Source: Holothuria scabra
Lineage: Eukaryota; Echinodermata; Holothuroidea; Aspidochirotida; Holothuriidae
DNA length: 64,000 nt
Assembly: GCA_037179385.1 (NCBI GenBank)
Contig: CM074193.1
Location: 8,949,547 to 9,013,546, forward strand
Direction of reading: 5' to 3'
Part shown: positions 45,488-59,020 of the stretch, piece by piece
How the letters are laid out: every line of letters begins with the position of its first letter
Numbering within the stretch: position 1 is the stretch's first letter
Program-made: the position numbers and the translations under genes
Notes under the pieces: generated by a model
The model's input: only the letters and a program-made list of their open reading frames with translations
Told to the model about the DNA's origin: nothing
Databases searched by the model: none

Positions 45488-46745
45488 GTTACTAACTTAC
45501 TGAGCTTTGTTGAAGATGTATCTTCATCTCTTGATTCTGGGTATGGTGTTGATGTCATTTACCTTGACTTTTCAAAGGCTTTGATAAAGTTCCATTAGGT
45601 AGGCTAATGGTTAAGCTGCATAGGTTAGGGGTTCAGGGCAATTGTGCTGATTGGATAAATTCGTGGCTTCATGGTAGATCTCAGAGAGTTGCTGTCAATG
45701 GTAACTTCTCCTCTTGGAAAGAAGTCACAAGTGGAGTACCACAGGTTCTGTCCTTGGCCCACTTCTTTTCTTAATTTTCATGAATGATATTGATAGTTCT
45801 CTTACATCTCGTATAAGTAAGTTTGCAGATGATACTAAGCTTTATAGGAAAATTAGCATTTTGGATGATGCCTTACTGCTGCAGAAAGATCTGGATAGGT
45901 TATTTTCTTGGTCTCAGACCTGGCAAATGTCTTTTAATGCAGATAAGTGTAAGGTCCTTCATTTTGGTCCCAAAAGTTTTAGCTATGATTATAACGTGAA
46001 TGGTTGTGTTTTAAGTAATGTCACCTCTGAGAAAGATCTGGGTGTTGTAATTACTGGGGACTTAAAGTCATCAAAGCAGTGTGCAGCCACTGCTGTAAAG
46101 GCTAATAGAGTGCTTGGATTGATCAAGAGGAATTTCATCAATTTTAGTAAGGATATTGTACTTAATTTGTAAAAGCAGTTGGTAAGACCCCATCTTGACT
46201 ATGCAGCTCAGGCTTGGAGTCCCTTCTATGAAAAGGACAAGTTTGTTTTAGAGCAGGTTCAGAGGAGAGCCACTCGCCTCATTCCTGAGGTGAGAAATTT
46301 GCCCTATCATGCTAGGCTTAAACATCTTGGGCTTACCACCTTGGAGCTGAGAAGGATTAGGGGAGACATGCTCCAGGTTTTCAAGTTCCTTTGTGAAAGA
46401 AATCCCCTGCTGACTTGTAGTTATTTAAGGGTTCAAGGTAATTCTCGGGTGCGTGGGCATTGTAAAAAGCTTGAAAAGCCTTTTGCAAGGCTTGACATTA
46501 GGAAGTTTAGTTTCTCCCATAGAGTTGTCAAAGAGTGGAATTGTCTACCAGATTGGGCAGTTCACTGCTTTAAGGTTAACATTGACAGGTTTTTCCATGG
46601 CTGTGGTAGAATCTGATTGTTTGGGGCTGTAGTCAAGCTTTGGTGGTTTGACTTTTGATTAGGGCTTGGTCTTCAGGGCATCTTATGGGGCCTTGGCCCT
46701 CCTTTGCCCTTCAACCTGTTATGTTATGTTATGTTATAAGCAAAT
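45488..46745 (+). mobile_element. Broken CR1-like LINE, 3' part
   Basis: Reads CVTNLLSFVEDVSSSLDSGY and VDVIYLDFSKAF, then a one-base deletion. Next come the SGVPQ/SVLGPLLFLIFMNDI block, split by another missing base near 45747, and catalytic FADDTKL. KDLGVVI follows, then an in-frame TAA at 46170-46172. After the stop come RPHLDYAAQAWSPF, QRRATRLIPE and VVKEWNCLPDWAV. These are CR1/Rex-like LINE motifs in the right order. It ends in a TGTTA pentamer tail (about 46718-46740). It is 5'-truncated before the first RT blocks and is a pseudogene. Confidence 0.88.
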
Positions 46746-49700
46746 TTAGGAGAAGAAGATACCAGATCAGATGCTCGCCCCCTCAATCCCTTTCTCCCTT
46801 CCCATCCCTTCATCAGCTTTCCTATCTCTCCCTCCCAAGCTGCAATCCTTCATGAAATTTGACAGCAATGAAGTACTGGAAGAAACTTAACAACACCATC
46901 CATTTGATTGGAAGTGCTGATTTGTGTAAATTTAAAACTGTCATTTTTCCAAATTCTAACATGCCTTGTGTGAGCAGAGATCATATCTCTTCACCACCAC
47001 TCTAGGCTTGACCACTCCTGGGAAGTAAACTTGTAGTAACCGGACTGTACCTAAGTGTCCTTGCACATCTGGGAGAGCTCTGTATAATAGATACTAAAAT
47101 TACTGAAGGAATAGCTGAATGGGAACTGAGGGATAATTGATTAGCTGAATCATGGGAACTCATGATGGTGCATACACAGTTGACACAGGCAATTAAAAAA
47201 TAGGCCTGTTTGCTAACAATACCTCCATTGGGATCTTGTTTTATATCCTTTTGCTTTGAGGCAAAATTGATAAAAATGGCCAAAAATTGTCATTTTTTTT
47301 GGTTATATATGATGTTGCTAAACGGTATAAATATGTTGCCCTTCTAATATGACACCTGCACAGCAAATTGTAGAAAAATCCACTGGCAATTATTAAGGCT
47401 GAAACCGTTTGAAGAGTGTGGTGTACATTTTGTCCCTTTACAGTACAACATGGGTTGGTGGGTTGAGCTAATAATGAAAATTTGGAAGGGGTGGAGGAAT
47501 GAAGGTTTATGGGGTAGCATTTCAATTATAGAAAAATGATCTTGCACTTTAAAAGTTAGGCAAAGGAAGGAGACCTGCACAGCTGGCTCACAAAAGTGAA
47601 TTTTAGATAGGTTAATTGGTATGGAGATGGTACTTAACATTTGTGAGCAATGAATCTATGATGTTGGGTGGAAATCATCTATTTGTATTCTTATCCATTT
47701 TTCTAAAATTATGTTAATATTTCGGCTAAATAATTACTGAAGATGAATTATGAGCAATGGAAGTAAATCATCAGCAGGAGCATCATTTTCACCTCCTGTT
47801 TCCTATGAATGGATTTATGGACCATAACAGGGTATAATTGCAATGGGGCATACAGTAAGCAATGCCAATTAATTGACACATGAAAATCTTAAAAACAACA
47901 ACAAAATGCATTTATTTCCCTGAGACACAGTCATTGTGTATTGACATCTTCCTTATAAGTGCTTTTTTTTTTATCAAATCTAAGTTCAAATAAAATTTTT
48001 CCCATAAACATGACACTAAACAAAGCTCACTGAATATAATTTTTATATGAATTAAATTTCATATTCTTGTACCAGCAGCTTAAGCAACAGGTAAGCCTAT
48101 ACTGGAGCAGCAATTGCTGCAGTTGTTCAACCCTTCTAAATGTAATGACCTGTTCACTTTTTTTAATCATGGTTTACACTTTATAAATATATACATATCT
48201 TAGCCCAAACATGATAACAATTTGCACCTACAGTAGCAGTTGAAAAATGTTGCACTTTAAATGTATAGGTAGTGTTGCTTGGTATAAGGCAAGAAGAGTC
48301 ACCCCAAACTTAATTATAAAGAAACAGCTAAAACTCATCATTTTCTTCTTAATCAAGTATTTGTCATAATTTTTTCTGACCTATATGTAAACCAAGCAAT
48401 TACTCTAGTTAGTTTTATAGCACAATTGAGCAAAACAATCATGAAATAGGATGGTATACAACACTAATTAAAATTGGTGGTGACTGCACTTCCTCTTTAA
48501 ACAAAAATGATTCCAAGCAGTTAATTCCTGAAATATTGGCATTAGGCTTTGAGAGTGAAAATAAAAAATTTTCAATATTCTTCCAAATTTCAGCTTCAAC
48601 TGCACCATGAAAACAAGGGATGATGGGTCAAATATAGGACTCCTTTGATAAACAATGGCCCAATGTGCAATGTCCTCACAAAGCAAGAGCTGTGTAACAT
48701 ACTGCATTGCTGCAGGATCTATTTGCTTTCAGCATCTAAGTCCTACATACAGCATTACTTCCATGCTTAGGAAACTGCTTAGCAGGGTTCAAGATTCCAA
48801 TCACAAATGATTCAATGTCCACTTCAGCAAGCAAACACATTCCTTCAAGATATGTACACCCAGCAGAGCAGCAGTCACTGGAAACAACTGATACAGAGGG
48901 AAGTGAATGCAGAAGGAACACTGGCTAAAGCATTTTTAAAACATCAATACTGAACTAATCCTTTAATCAATCTTCTCCAAAATCTTAACATCTTTTTGTC
49001 ATGGCTATGATTATCATCTTGTGCAATTTGAAAACAATGAATTCTTTGAAGAGAGAGACAGACATTTTACCCCACAGTACCACATAAGCTCTACCCACAC
49101 TTTGTGGGTTCAGCTAATAATGCGAGAGTGATCCTTCACCTTTATTTTGTATTGCATCTTCATCTGTTTCATTACAAGATCCAAGTAATTATACAGTCAT
49201 TCATTATATATTCAATGAAAATGATATCCCATTTCTGTGTACAATTCTATCTTGTTCCTTTAAATTTGTAGGAGAGCAATCAACAGTTGGAGACAACTTT
49301 CTTCCTGTATGTCAGGGTTCCCAACCAGTAGCATGCCTACCACAAGTGAAGATCTATGTTACTTCAAGTCGGCACAAATGCAGTCAACATTTGAAGGGAC
49401 CTATTGTTCATTAATTTTTACAATTTTTCTATTAATGCACATCATCCTCCTATGTGAGCTTTCAAATGTCAAGCTAAATGATAGGCTTGCAGTAAACTCC
49501 TCAAATCATTTCCAACCAACAGCATGTGACAAAAGACTTGTGTTGCCCATCCAAAAAAATCTCTGTAATAATGGTTTTCTTTACAAAATAACTGCTGCAG
49601 CATATCAGGTAATAATAAATGATAAACTAAAGCAGAGATGCTGCAGAATCTCAATACTTTGTGGATGTTAAGTAGACAGTTTTCCTATTGTTGCTGATGA

Positions 49701-50916
49701 TATCTGATGTAAATACAGTTCTCCTTTGGCACTTTGCATTAAAAGATTATCCATCTATTATTAATATCCTGATGCATTTCATGCTCAAAAATGATCAAAT
49801 TCATAGAGAACAATTTTTACAATAATACTGTAACACTAAGTGAGGTACACAATATTGTGGACTATACTGAAACTTAGTAAAGCAGAAATAATGAACCAGT
49901 TAGATACAGATCAGTGAAATCTTCTAATAAATCCAACAGTCCAATGACAGCTGTTTTCCTTCTGCATTCCACACCATTTTCTCTCAAATCACTCTTCCTC
50001 ATGCTATTTTCACTGTCTCATTCATTTCTCTGCTGATATCTTGAGGGTTAACTTTGCAATGTTACAAATGTGAAGAAGAACTCCCACTCAATTCAGTATG
50101 TTACAGATCCTCAAATACACTTCAATCAACTCTTGAGAGGTTAATTATTCATCACAACTTAGAGACACTTTGATCATGCCTCCTAGGCACATTTTGTGCA
50201 CTACAATGTAACTCCATAATTTTTAATTCATAAGTTTGTAGAGCCAAGACACAAAACAAAGACTACCAAACTTTTTTATTGCTTGTATCCAACTCTAGGA
50301 GCTTATTCCTCCTTGGGAAATATCTGCTTACAGAGCCTTTGTTTATGGTCAGACTAAGCAAGATTATCTTACAGTTACTTCATGCTTGATTTAGCAGAGG
50401 TGTGACACCACCAGTCTAACATCTGAAAGTGTAACTACAAAATGTAAACATTCTCAGTCAGTAGGTATCTGTGCCTATCAACCAAAGTGCTGTGTGCAAA
50501 GAAAACTGAAGTTTCCATGACCATTTAAGAGTTTAACCATAAAATTTGCAAAAATAACATAGCAACCATCACTTTTTTAATGTGAAAAGTGGAATGTTTT
50601 CTGCCTCCCGGCCAAAGAGCATGCTCTTAAATTCTCAAAGACACTGACCACTAATAAAGTTACATTTCCCTTGCTCTAAAGAAATTTTATCCTCTGGCTA
50701 GTGTGACAATATCTTAATACATGTTATGTATTGAGATAAAATGCTCAGCCCAACCAGCCTTGAGTAAGCCCTACTGAAGGTTTTTATTTTTCTTCAGGCA
50801 TGCTGGAAATGTGGGATAAAGCAGGCTACAATGGACTATGCTACATTTAAACACAAGCTGTGCAAGATGCAAAACTGTACTAACACAATTCCTGCGGCAG
50901 CCCACCCTCAACTAGA
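46746..50916. other. Intergenic, no supported gene
   Basis: AT-rich, with several pairs of overlapping short frames (for example 47241-47640 and 49309-49671) that lack domains or splice signals. The phrase GCAGAATCTCAATACTTT occurs at 49641 and again at 54256, so part is low-copy repeat. Confidence 0.5.
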
Positions 50917-51245
50917 TACCGACTGGTTTGCCTAATGGTTGGAGCATCCGCCTCTCAGCCGGGAGTCCAGGGTTCAAATCCCGGTCAAGTCATACCAATG
51001 ACTTTAAAAATGGGACCTGTTGCCTTCTTGCTTGGTGCTCAGCATAAGAGATTGGAGCAAGGTAATAATACATATCGAGTAATACACCTTCATCCCCGTA
51101 GTGGCAGCCAGATTTGTATGGTCCCCAGGGACCTGAGATGGAGCTTTGGAATGAACAGATGGTGAACGATTAATGTACAGCGCTTTGTGCATTCCACAGA
51201 ATGGACACGTGCGCTATATAAATCCCAGATATTATTATTATTTTA
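50917..51245 (+). mobile_element. tRNA-derived SINE with (ATT)n tail
   Basis: The head TTTGCCTAATGGTTGGAGC (A-box like) and GGTTCAAATCCCGG (B-box, 50971-50984) are followed by AAGTCATACCAATGAC, AAAAATGGGACCTGTTGCC and GCTCAGCATAAGAGATTGG. The 3' part ends GCGCTATATAAATCCCAG(ATT)n. It is better preserved than the SINE at 39746-40076 and belongs to the same family. Polymerase III boxes are intact by eye. Confidence 0.85.
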
Positions 51246-51669
51246 ATAAGGTTTTTTGCTTACAGTGCCAAAATGTTGTAGCTTGAAATATAGGCTTGGT
51301 TAAATTTGTGTAGTTTACACCTTCCTGTACCCTTACTTTGTTGATAAAATTGTTTTCACAAGACATTGCACATAGATTTCAGTGAACAAAGGGCTTAAAG
51401 CAAGACGATACTTAAAACAGCTACTGGAATCTTTAGTCTTCTCCAAAACAGCCTTTAATAAACTGTGTGTGTGCCTCTGTTGATATTGCCTTACAACATA
51501 CATGTACATGAAAACTGAATATATGTCTTTCAAGTCATCCAGCTCAGTGCCAGCAGAAACATTTTCCTTTTTCTCTGTTCTTTGGGAAATTGAGTTGCAG
51601 GATTAGTATGTGTAGCTTGAACAACAGACTCTATTTACTACTTAAGTAGGCAAAGATGTTGAGTAACTT
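51246..51669. other. Spacer, nothing identified
   Basis: No gene or clear repeat boundary. It lies between the SINE and the end of the inverted duplication arm. Confidence 0.45.
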
Positions 51670-54245
51670 GAGCTTTTGGACAATTCACTTGGATTTCAAC
51701 AACACTGTCTGCTGCTTTGTCACTAAAGAGAGGCTAACAAGGGGATGAGGGTACTGTAGCTCTGATGGCATTTCCACTGTTACTGACTGGCAGGGGTCGA
51801 GGCTTACTGCATTGTGTCAGGACTGGAGTTCATCCACTCCTGTTGTGTTTCTTACCTAAAAAGAAGAAAAGACATAATAAATTGAAACCTAGTTGAAAGT
51901 TAAATATACATCACTTCTGAATAAATGGGTTAACTTTCCACCTTTTTGAAATGATTGATTTAACAAGTAAAGCCGTGTCATCTAATTAAAGCCCAGATCA
52001 GCCCATAGATAGGCAATAAATTCAATTCTTCTTACAGATGAGCAAATCAGACATTTCTATATAACTCAGACTCAGTGCTACCTATCTTCTGTGAAAAGAA
52101 GTAGACTGTTGAAAAAATGTCAATCTGCATGATGCATGTATGCCAAATAACATATGGCAATTTTGGTCGAAGATTTAATTCTGATAAATTGCAGTGTGCA
52201 AATGTCACAAGCAGTGCAACAGCTTTAGCCTACAACGCATTGAAAGTGTATGAGAATTTCTGTGTCTAAAGGTAGTAGCTCTTGTACTAAGAATCCTCAA
52301 GCAGCAACAGTAATCTTAGTGCAGCTTGGACTTGCACAGTATGCTGGAATGATATCTACACAATTCAGATCATGGTACAGGCATACGACATGATAAACTG
52401 AATGTAAGTGCACTATGTGCCATAAACCAAGATGAATGGATCACTTCATCATGGGGAGGAACACCACCTTGACATCTTTCATAAGAGAGAGGCTTTTGTT
52501 AAAGGTCATATGACATAAAAATGTCAAAGTCAGGTATTTCATATAAAAGGCATTAAATCAAAAATTTGCTGTGATTGACATCTAAATCTGTTAAAAAAAT
52601 TGACTATTTGGTTACATGAAATAGCCCTTACTAACACTGCCTACCACTAAACAGTCTGAAATCTGACTTTTGGTTGGTAAGTCAGGTTTTTACTTGATGT
52701 TTAAATCGACTGTTTACAGCCACTCCAATGCTTGATGGGGTTTATCATATTTTTATCGATTTTAGGGTTGGAGTGACATTAAATTGTAGGTGTGTACATC
52801 AAGTTAAAACCTGCATTAACTGCCCAAATAATTTAATCATGCATAAACATTGGCCCAATATGCAAATCTTGTAATTTCAAGGGACAGGATATATTTTATG
52901 TTTTGTTGTTACAATCTTCATTTCAAAGACTGCAAGTGGTAAAATTAGTATGTTCTGAGGGTTTGATTTTAAAAGTTTAAATTTTGTCCTTGAAAATCAT
53001 CAGCATCATGACCCACCACTCGCTATCTAATGAATAAGTAAGATAACATTTATATAGCATTAACAAAAAAAAATGTCAACACTGTGCATCACTCCACATC
53101 ATTATTTATGTATGAGCCACAACTTTTTGCATGAACATTCAAACTTAGAAGATGTATAGTGAGAATGGTAAAGGCTATTGACATAATTCCAACAGATTTT
53201 ACCTCTGAAAACCTTTCTCCGTAAGTACCAAGTAAATTTAGTGCTTCTTGCTGACATGCCACACGACCTTTAAGAAAACTATGAATGTGATGCAAGAAAA
53301 AAAGCATCTGCTCCTATCTTGAAATATTACTGGCCCATTCTTTGCATTGATGTACGTACTGTAGCTGGCTACTGTAAATGTCCCACAGTCTGACACAGAT
53401 GGTCTCCACTTGTCTGCTGCATAACAGGGGCAGAGATGGTGAGCCAGCAATTTTAGACACACCTGAAGAAGTAAAGAGAAAATGAAATAACTATGAGATT
53501 AGGAAGAACATTTTGAACATGTTTTTAGTATCAACCACAAAAAATTGTCTTAACTAAATAAAGGTAACAGGCCCAAAATTTGCTTTAAAAAAAAAACCCC
53601 AGCAAACTCTAGCACATCTCCATTTGCCATACAAGTATGATGTTTTTGATTATAACTTTTTACAAGCAAAACATTAGAACGAATTTATTCCCTTGATCAG
53701 AGATCATGCACTGAACTACTGATAAGACCTAACAAACTAAAAATTTTCCTGTATTAGCATGACAGGGTATGCTGTGTTTCAAATTGGGAAAACTGCACTT
53801 TCCCTTTAAGTTATTTCAAGGCATTACACTGTACTGTAGAACCTTCAATCACTGCCACCAGCAGCTTGAAGGGCATTTTGGCCACTCCGTAAATACTGTA
53901 TGAACAGACTTAAGTTCAGTTATGTAGAGTATGTGAAGTAGGTAAGATCATCTGATCAATGTTGGATGATGAGTATGTTAATTGCTGTCTGCTGTTTCCC
54001 ATACATCACTTACATGTACAGTACCCTATTGTTATTGCACCCCTCAACTGGCATGCAGGGGGGCATTTTAAAGGCACATAACCCAGGAGGAGAGATTTTT
54101 GGATGTCATTACACCCAGGGTCCTCTTCTGAGTGAGACATGACATTTTTGAATGCAAATTGTTGTTGCAAAACATTTACACCTGTAGCAAGTATTCTGGT
54201 CACAACAACCCAATAGATATTGTGACCCAGTGAAGTAGAGCAGCT
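51670..54245 (-). repeat. Older inverted duplication, arm 2 (lacks the SINE)
   Basis: Reverse-complement relative of 38080-40810. At the point matching the SINE in arm 1 (about 52395-52435 here), the flanks TCATCTTGG and ATTCAGTTTATCATG are separated by only about 25 bases, so this arm keeps the empty site. Numerous substitutions and small indels show that it is much older than the direct duplication. Confidence 0.87.
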
Positions 54246-54950
54246 ACATTATTCTGCAGAATCTCAATACTTTTATGCACAATCAAAGTTTATCATGATA
54301 CAGTGAAATGATGCACCTAAGTTTTTCATGATAAACAAAATAAAAGTGAACATCCTTGGCAATCAGGTACAGTATCATGCATAAAAATGAAATACGAAAG
54401 GTCATCAAACAAAAAATCAATAATGATACTGTTATACAAAAAAAAAAGTTTTGTAAAGCACATTGAAACTAAAAAGCACTTGCTAGATGGGGACAGTCTT
54501 ATGAAAAAAAGAAAAGAAAAAGGAATTGTTTCCTACCAGTTTTAACAAAACTACTTTCTGACCTAGTTTTCCTACTCATATCTCCTATTATCTCATTGAA
54601 ACCTGCTGGTTAAGCATACAGCTTCTGAAAGTCATCATGCATCTGCTTGTATGACATTCATCAAAGCTACCTGTTTTAAAAAATTGGCAGCAAATCATCA
54701 ACTGTGGTAATTTACTTCCAACTGTAGGTTTAAAAGACAAGGGGAATTTTCCCTGTCTGGCTCATTGAATTCATCCAGGGTTTTTCAGGTGAACTTTTGA
54801 ATATTTTTAATTAGCATACAGTATATGTTTAACTGATTGGAATAGGTTGTTCTAGACAAATATTTCAAAGTTGTGAATGAATCCCACGGTACTGCTGGCC
54901 AGCCAAATTCCAGTTCTCTCAGTATAGCTTGGGTGGCCTGGACTAAGCCT
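54246..54950. other. Spacer, nothing identified
   Basis: AT-rich sequence without a supported gene. Confidence 0.45.
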
Positions 54951-54953
54951 TTA

Positions 54954-56265
54954 GGCCAGGTCACACTACAGCGATATCGCATCTGATCATGCTCAGATTT
55001 TTGTGAGTTCTAATTAATACCTCCTCCATCTTTGGTCGAAAAGAAACAAAAATTTCCCAACCTGTGTAGATATATGAATTGTATCACAGGACTATGAAAT
55101 TCTAAGTTACTTTATATCAATTATTCTGTGACGTCACATCTGCGCAGACAACATACCTCTCAAGAAACCTGCATTTCAAATCTTCAAAGTATTTTTAGCC
55201 AGAGAACTACACAAATTAACAAATAATTCAGCTTACTAAAAACAAAAATTTATTAAATCTTATCTCACGGCACATTCAACTGCTTGCGCTGCTATACAAT
55301 GCATAGGCCTAGTTACGTACGGACCAATGTTAGCTGTGGCAACATCTCTATCAATGGCTAACCTGTGTAGCTGGTGGGGAATATTCCTGTAACGGCGTAA
55401 ATAGTGTAATAATGTCATGCAACGCTGCACTCAGTAGCAAAAATGAATGCCCACTTTGCGGGTCAGAGGCGGGCCTTGTCTCAGAGTTTCTGATCAAATG
55501 AACTTCTGGACTGTCCTAACAGTTCCTGCTGTTCCTGACTTTTTTTCATGGGTAGGATGCCATGCGAGATGTACGACAGATATAGGCCCTCTGGAAATCA
55601 CTAGCAGCACTGATGGTGGTGGTAAAATCGGGTTGATGTTTTGGTTTGCAAACTATACAGGAACTGCACCAAAATTCACAGCAAAAAGCACGATTGCACA
55701 TCTAGTAATTAGGTGAGGTTTTAGTAATTGAGCATTGGTGAGTATCTGCATATTACAGTATCTTGGCACATTTCTGGATACATATTTTCTTAGGCCATTT
55801 CTTCAAAAATTCAGTACCAGACTGAACTTTTTTGGCAGTAACATAGCTATATTGTGTTGACTGATTTGCCAAAAAAGTGCCACTTTTTTTGTCTAGACAC
55901 TTCTAAAATTCAAAAATTTTCGAAAAGGGGAGGGGGAAAGCCCCCCCCCCCCTCAAAATTACACCTCCCCCCAGGCCGGCAATCCACCAATGGACAGATC
56001 AGTTGGACCCCCATCTAGCTTCTTGGAACTTGGGAGCTACAGTATGAGACAGCTTGTCAATTCGCTATTCGGAAGCTACTTGTCAATATGCAGCACAAAA
56101 TAAGACTTCATTATTTCCATGGTCCTCTCGTACCAATCATTCATTTATACAGGGTGGCAATTTTTTGGTTCTTTCCAACAACAGATTGTGGAGGTGTTAA
56201 CTAAAACTCATAAAAATTGGCCAGTACTGTAATCCAATCCGATACCGCTGTAGTGTGACCTGGGC
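54954..56265. mobile_element. Harbinger-like DNA transposon, apparently non-autonomous
   Basis: Imperfect terminal inverted repeats of about 34 bp (29 of 34 matching by eye) share the core CAGGTCACACTACAGCG. The left starts GGCCAGG at 54954 and the right ends CCTGGGC at 56265. Both ends are flanked by TTA (54951-54953 and 56266-56268), the 3-bp target duplication typical of PIF/Harbinger. The 1.3-kb interior has a poly-C tract near 55941 and a 89-codon frame at 55447-55716 with no recognisable transposase motif. Confidence 0.7.
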
Positions 56266-56345
56266 TTAGGGCCTACTGTAGGTTTGGCCACGGCGCCCCT
56301 TGTATACACATCACACACCCACTATATGATTCGTATTATGTGTGG

Positions 56346-56445
56346 NNNNNNNNNNNNNNNNNNNNNNNNNNNNNNNNNNNNNNNNNNNNNNNNNNNNNNN
56401 NNNNNNNNNNNNNNNNNNNNNNNNNNNNNNNNNNNNNNNNNNNNN
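56346..56445. other. Assembly gap of exactly 100 N
   Basis: A run of 100 unknown bases. The round number suggests a placeholder gap of unknown size. Sequence to the right begins inside the AGGTCA repeat block also found at 37557. Confidence 1.
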
Positions 56446-58689
56446 TGCCAGGTCACCAAAGGTCAGATACCAGGTCACCAGAAGGTCATACAAAAATTAC
56501 TAGAGGTCAAATGCCATATATACTGTACTGTATGAGATTGTATAGGGCAGGGCTGGAAAAATGTAAAATTTCCCTTCAAAGCAAATCAAATTTCCCAGCA
56601 AGCAAACTGTGAATTTCCCAAAAACTTCCCACATGTTTACATACAAAAGTACTCAGATTTCCCCCTTCAAATACCAAAATTTCCTACAGCAATGACATTC
56701 CCAAATTATTGTTTTTTTTTCTCTAGTCATGCGTAAGAGGTTATGAAACTTCTTTAACATGATAAAGTATCTATAAGCAGGGAAAGTTAGAAGGATTTCA
56801 TAATTGAATTTACTGTATGTAGATGCGTTACAGTTAATAAAAGGTCATAATTGTTTTGGGGAGGTCAGAATTAGTTCATTTGGGGTCCCAGCCCTAGTCA
56901 TGAAAAGGTAGAATTTCAAGATTATCATCTCAGGTCACCAGGGGTCAAAAAGCAAAAACTGCCCTAAGCAATGAATTACTGCCCCTTTGGCTTTTCTAGT
57001 TCAATAAGTTATTATATCTACAGTATTGGCTGGTGTGTTCAGATCAAGTTGCATACAGGAAGCCACTCTACAAGGTTCTGGGGGTAAATTTGTACCAGCA
57101 ATGGGCAATGCATTGTCTCACTCAGAAGCAGGGCTCCGGGTGTGATGACACCCAAACATCTCTTTTCCTGGGTTATGTGCCTTTAAGCAATGCTCTCTGC
57201 ATGCAAATTCAGGGCTACACAGCAAGGTTATAGAGTACATAGAGGTGCATAAAGGTGATAAATAGCAGAATGATAGCCTTATTAATTATCATGTACTGTA
57301 TAATCCTCATCCATGAATATCTTAATTTTTCTCATAAACTTTAGAGTGGAGTAATATTCATTTATACAGCACTTGGCCTGTGTCAGAGTGGGCAACAGTA
57401 TCTTGCAAGCTGCCTGTGGCAGTGATTGCAGGTTGTGCACACAGTAGCATTTAAATTAATAATGTGCTGAAGCTAGTTGGAAGAGAAAGTGCAGTTTCCC
57501 CAGTATGGAAATAGTTTACCATGTCATACTAATCCAGGAACCTTTGTTAGTTTGTTACTAATTAGTCAACTGAGCTCAAGGGAATAATTCCTTTTTTTAA
57601 CATTTTTTTGTAAAAGTTATCTTCAAAACCACAAGCAGATAAATCGGAGAGATTTAAAAAGAGTTTACTGTTTTTCAAAGCAGTTTGTGGCATGTAACTC
57701 TTACAGGTACTGTATTTGGATTATACATAAGTTTATTTTTGTGATACAGTAGATGCTGATAGTGTGTCCAAAATGTTCTTTCTCTATCTCACAGTTATTT
57801 TCATTTCTACTTTACTCCTTTAGGTGTGTCTAAACTGCTGGCTTTCCCGCCTCTGCTCCGTTTTGCAGCAAATTTGTGGAGGTCATTCTGCTGTCAGACT
57901 TTGTGTGACATGTAGGCTACAGTACACAAAGAAGGGGCCACCAATATGTTGAGATAGGAGCAGATTTTGTTTGTCTTCCATCAGATTCATGGTTTTCCTA
58001 ATGGTAGTGTGACGATCAGCAGGGAAGCACTAAGTTTACTTGGTACGGTAGGTAAGGAGAAGAGGTTTTCTTCTAAGGTATAAAATCTGTTGAAATTATG
58101 TCAATATCTTTTACTCTTTTGAATGTATCTTTCTCAAAGTTTTGAATGTTTCTGAAGTAAATAGCTTATAATGCTAAAATAATGATGTTGAATTTTGTGT
58201 AGTGCTGAAGCATATTTTTGTGTTTAAAATCCTGTATAAATTATCCCTTAATTACTTATGGGGTACCTGTAGTTTTTGGTTTGGTGATTGATACTGATGA
58301 TTTTCTTGGACACAATTTTTTAACTTCCAAAATCAAACCTTCAGGACATACTAAAATTACAGTGTCATTGTTCTTGAAATGAAGACTGCAAAATCAAAGG
58401 GTGTCATATACAGTAGCATGTTCCACTGTAGACATCACAAGTTATGCGTATTGAGCTCATGATTATGCAAGGGTAAGTGCAAATCAGAAATTGCGATGTA
58501 AAATGGTCAATTTTTAACAGATTTTGATGGTAGTCATCCCAATTTGCTTGGTTTCAAATTCAGTGCTTTTTACATCAAATACCTGACTTTGTCATTTTTA
58601 TGTCACACGACCTTTAACAACAGTCTGTCTCTGATGATAGATGTCAAGGGGTGTTCCTCCTAATGATTAAATGACCCTTTAATCTTGGT

Positions 58690-59020
58690 ATGTCTGAACC
58701 AAGACGTGGTTGGCCTAGTGGTTAGAGATTTCCCTTTCAGCTGGGAATTCTGGGATTCAAATCCTGGTTGAGTCATACCTAAGACCTTAAAAATGGAACC
58801 TGTTGCCTTCTCACTTTATGCTCATCATAAGAGATTGGGACAGGAATCATAATAATGTTGATTTTTAAGGACTAGTGGTGCAATGCCTGCACTGGTTGGT
58901 GTTGCCCCCCGAGCTTGAGAATGTTCAGGAATGGCAAGATTGCAATGGTTCATTTGTTAAGTGTGTAGGGATATTTCTAACCTAACTCATTATAATTATT
59001 GTTGTTGTTGCTATTATTGT
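58690..59020 (+). mobile_element. tRNA-derived SINE (copy B)
   Basis: Second copy of the SINE at 39746-40076, with the same B-box (GATTCAAATCC) and 3' end. It is present because it lies inside the direct duplication. Confidence 0.8.

Noticed and set aside
49309..49671. 120-codon plus-strand frame
   Set aside because: Low-complexity composition, no domain, and it shares a short repeat phrase with 54256. Probably chance.
50917..51000. tRNA gene
   Set aside because: The A and B boxes are present but the cloverleaf does not close, and the sequence continues into a SINE body with an (ATT)n tail.
55447..55716. 89-codon frame as a transposase
   Set aside because: It lies inside the Harbinger-like element but shows no DDE or Myb-like motif. 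Left unassigned.
56284..56612. Open frames spanning the N gap
   Set aside because: They exist only because unknown bases cannot form stops.
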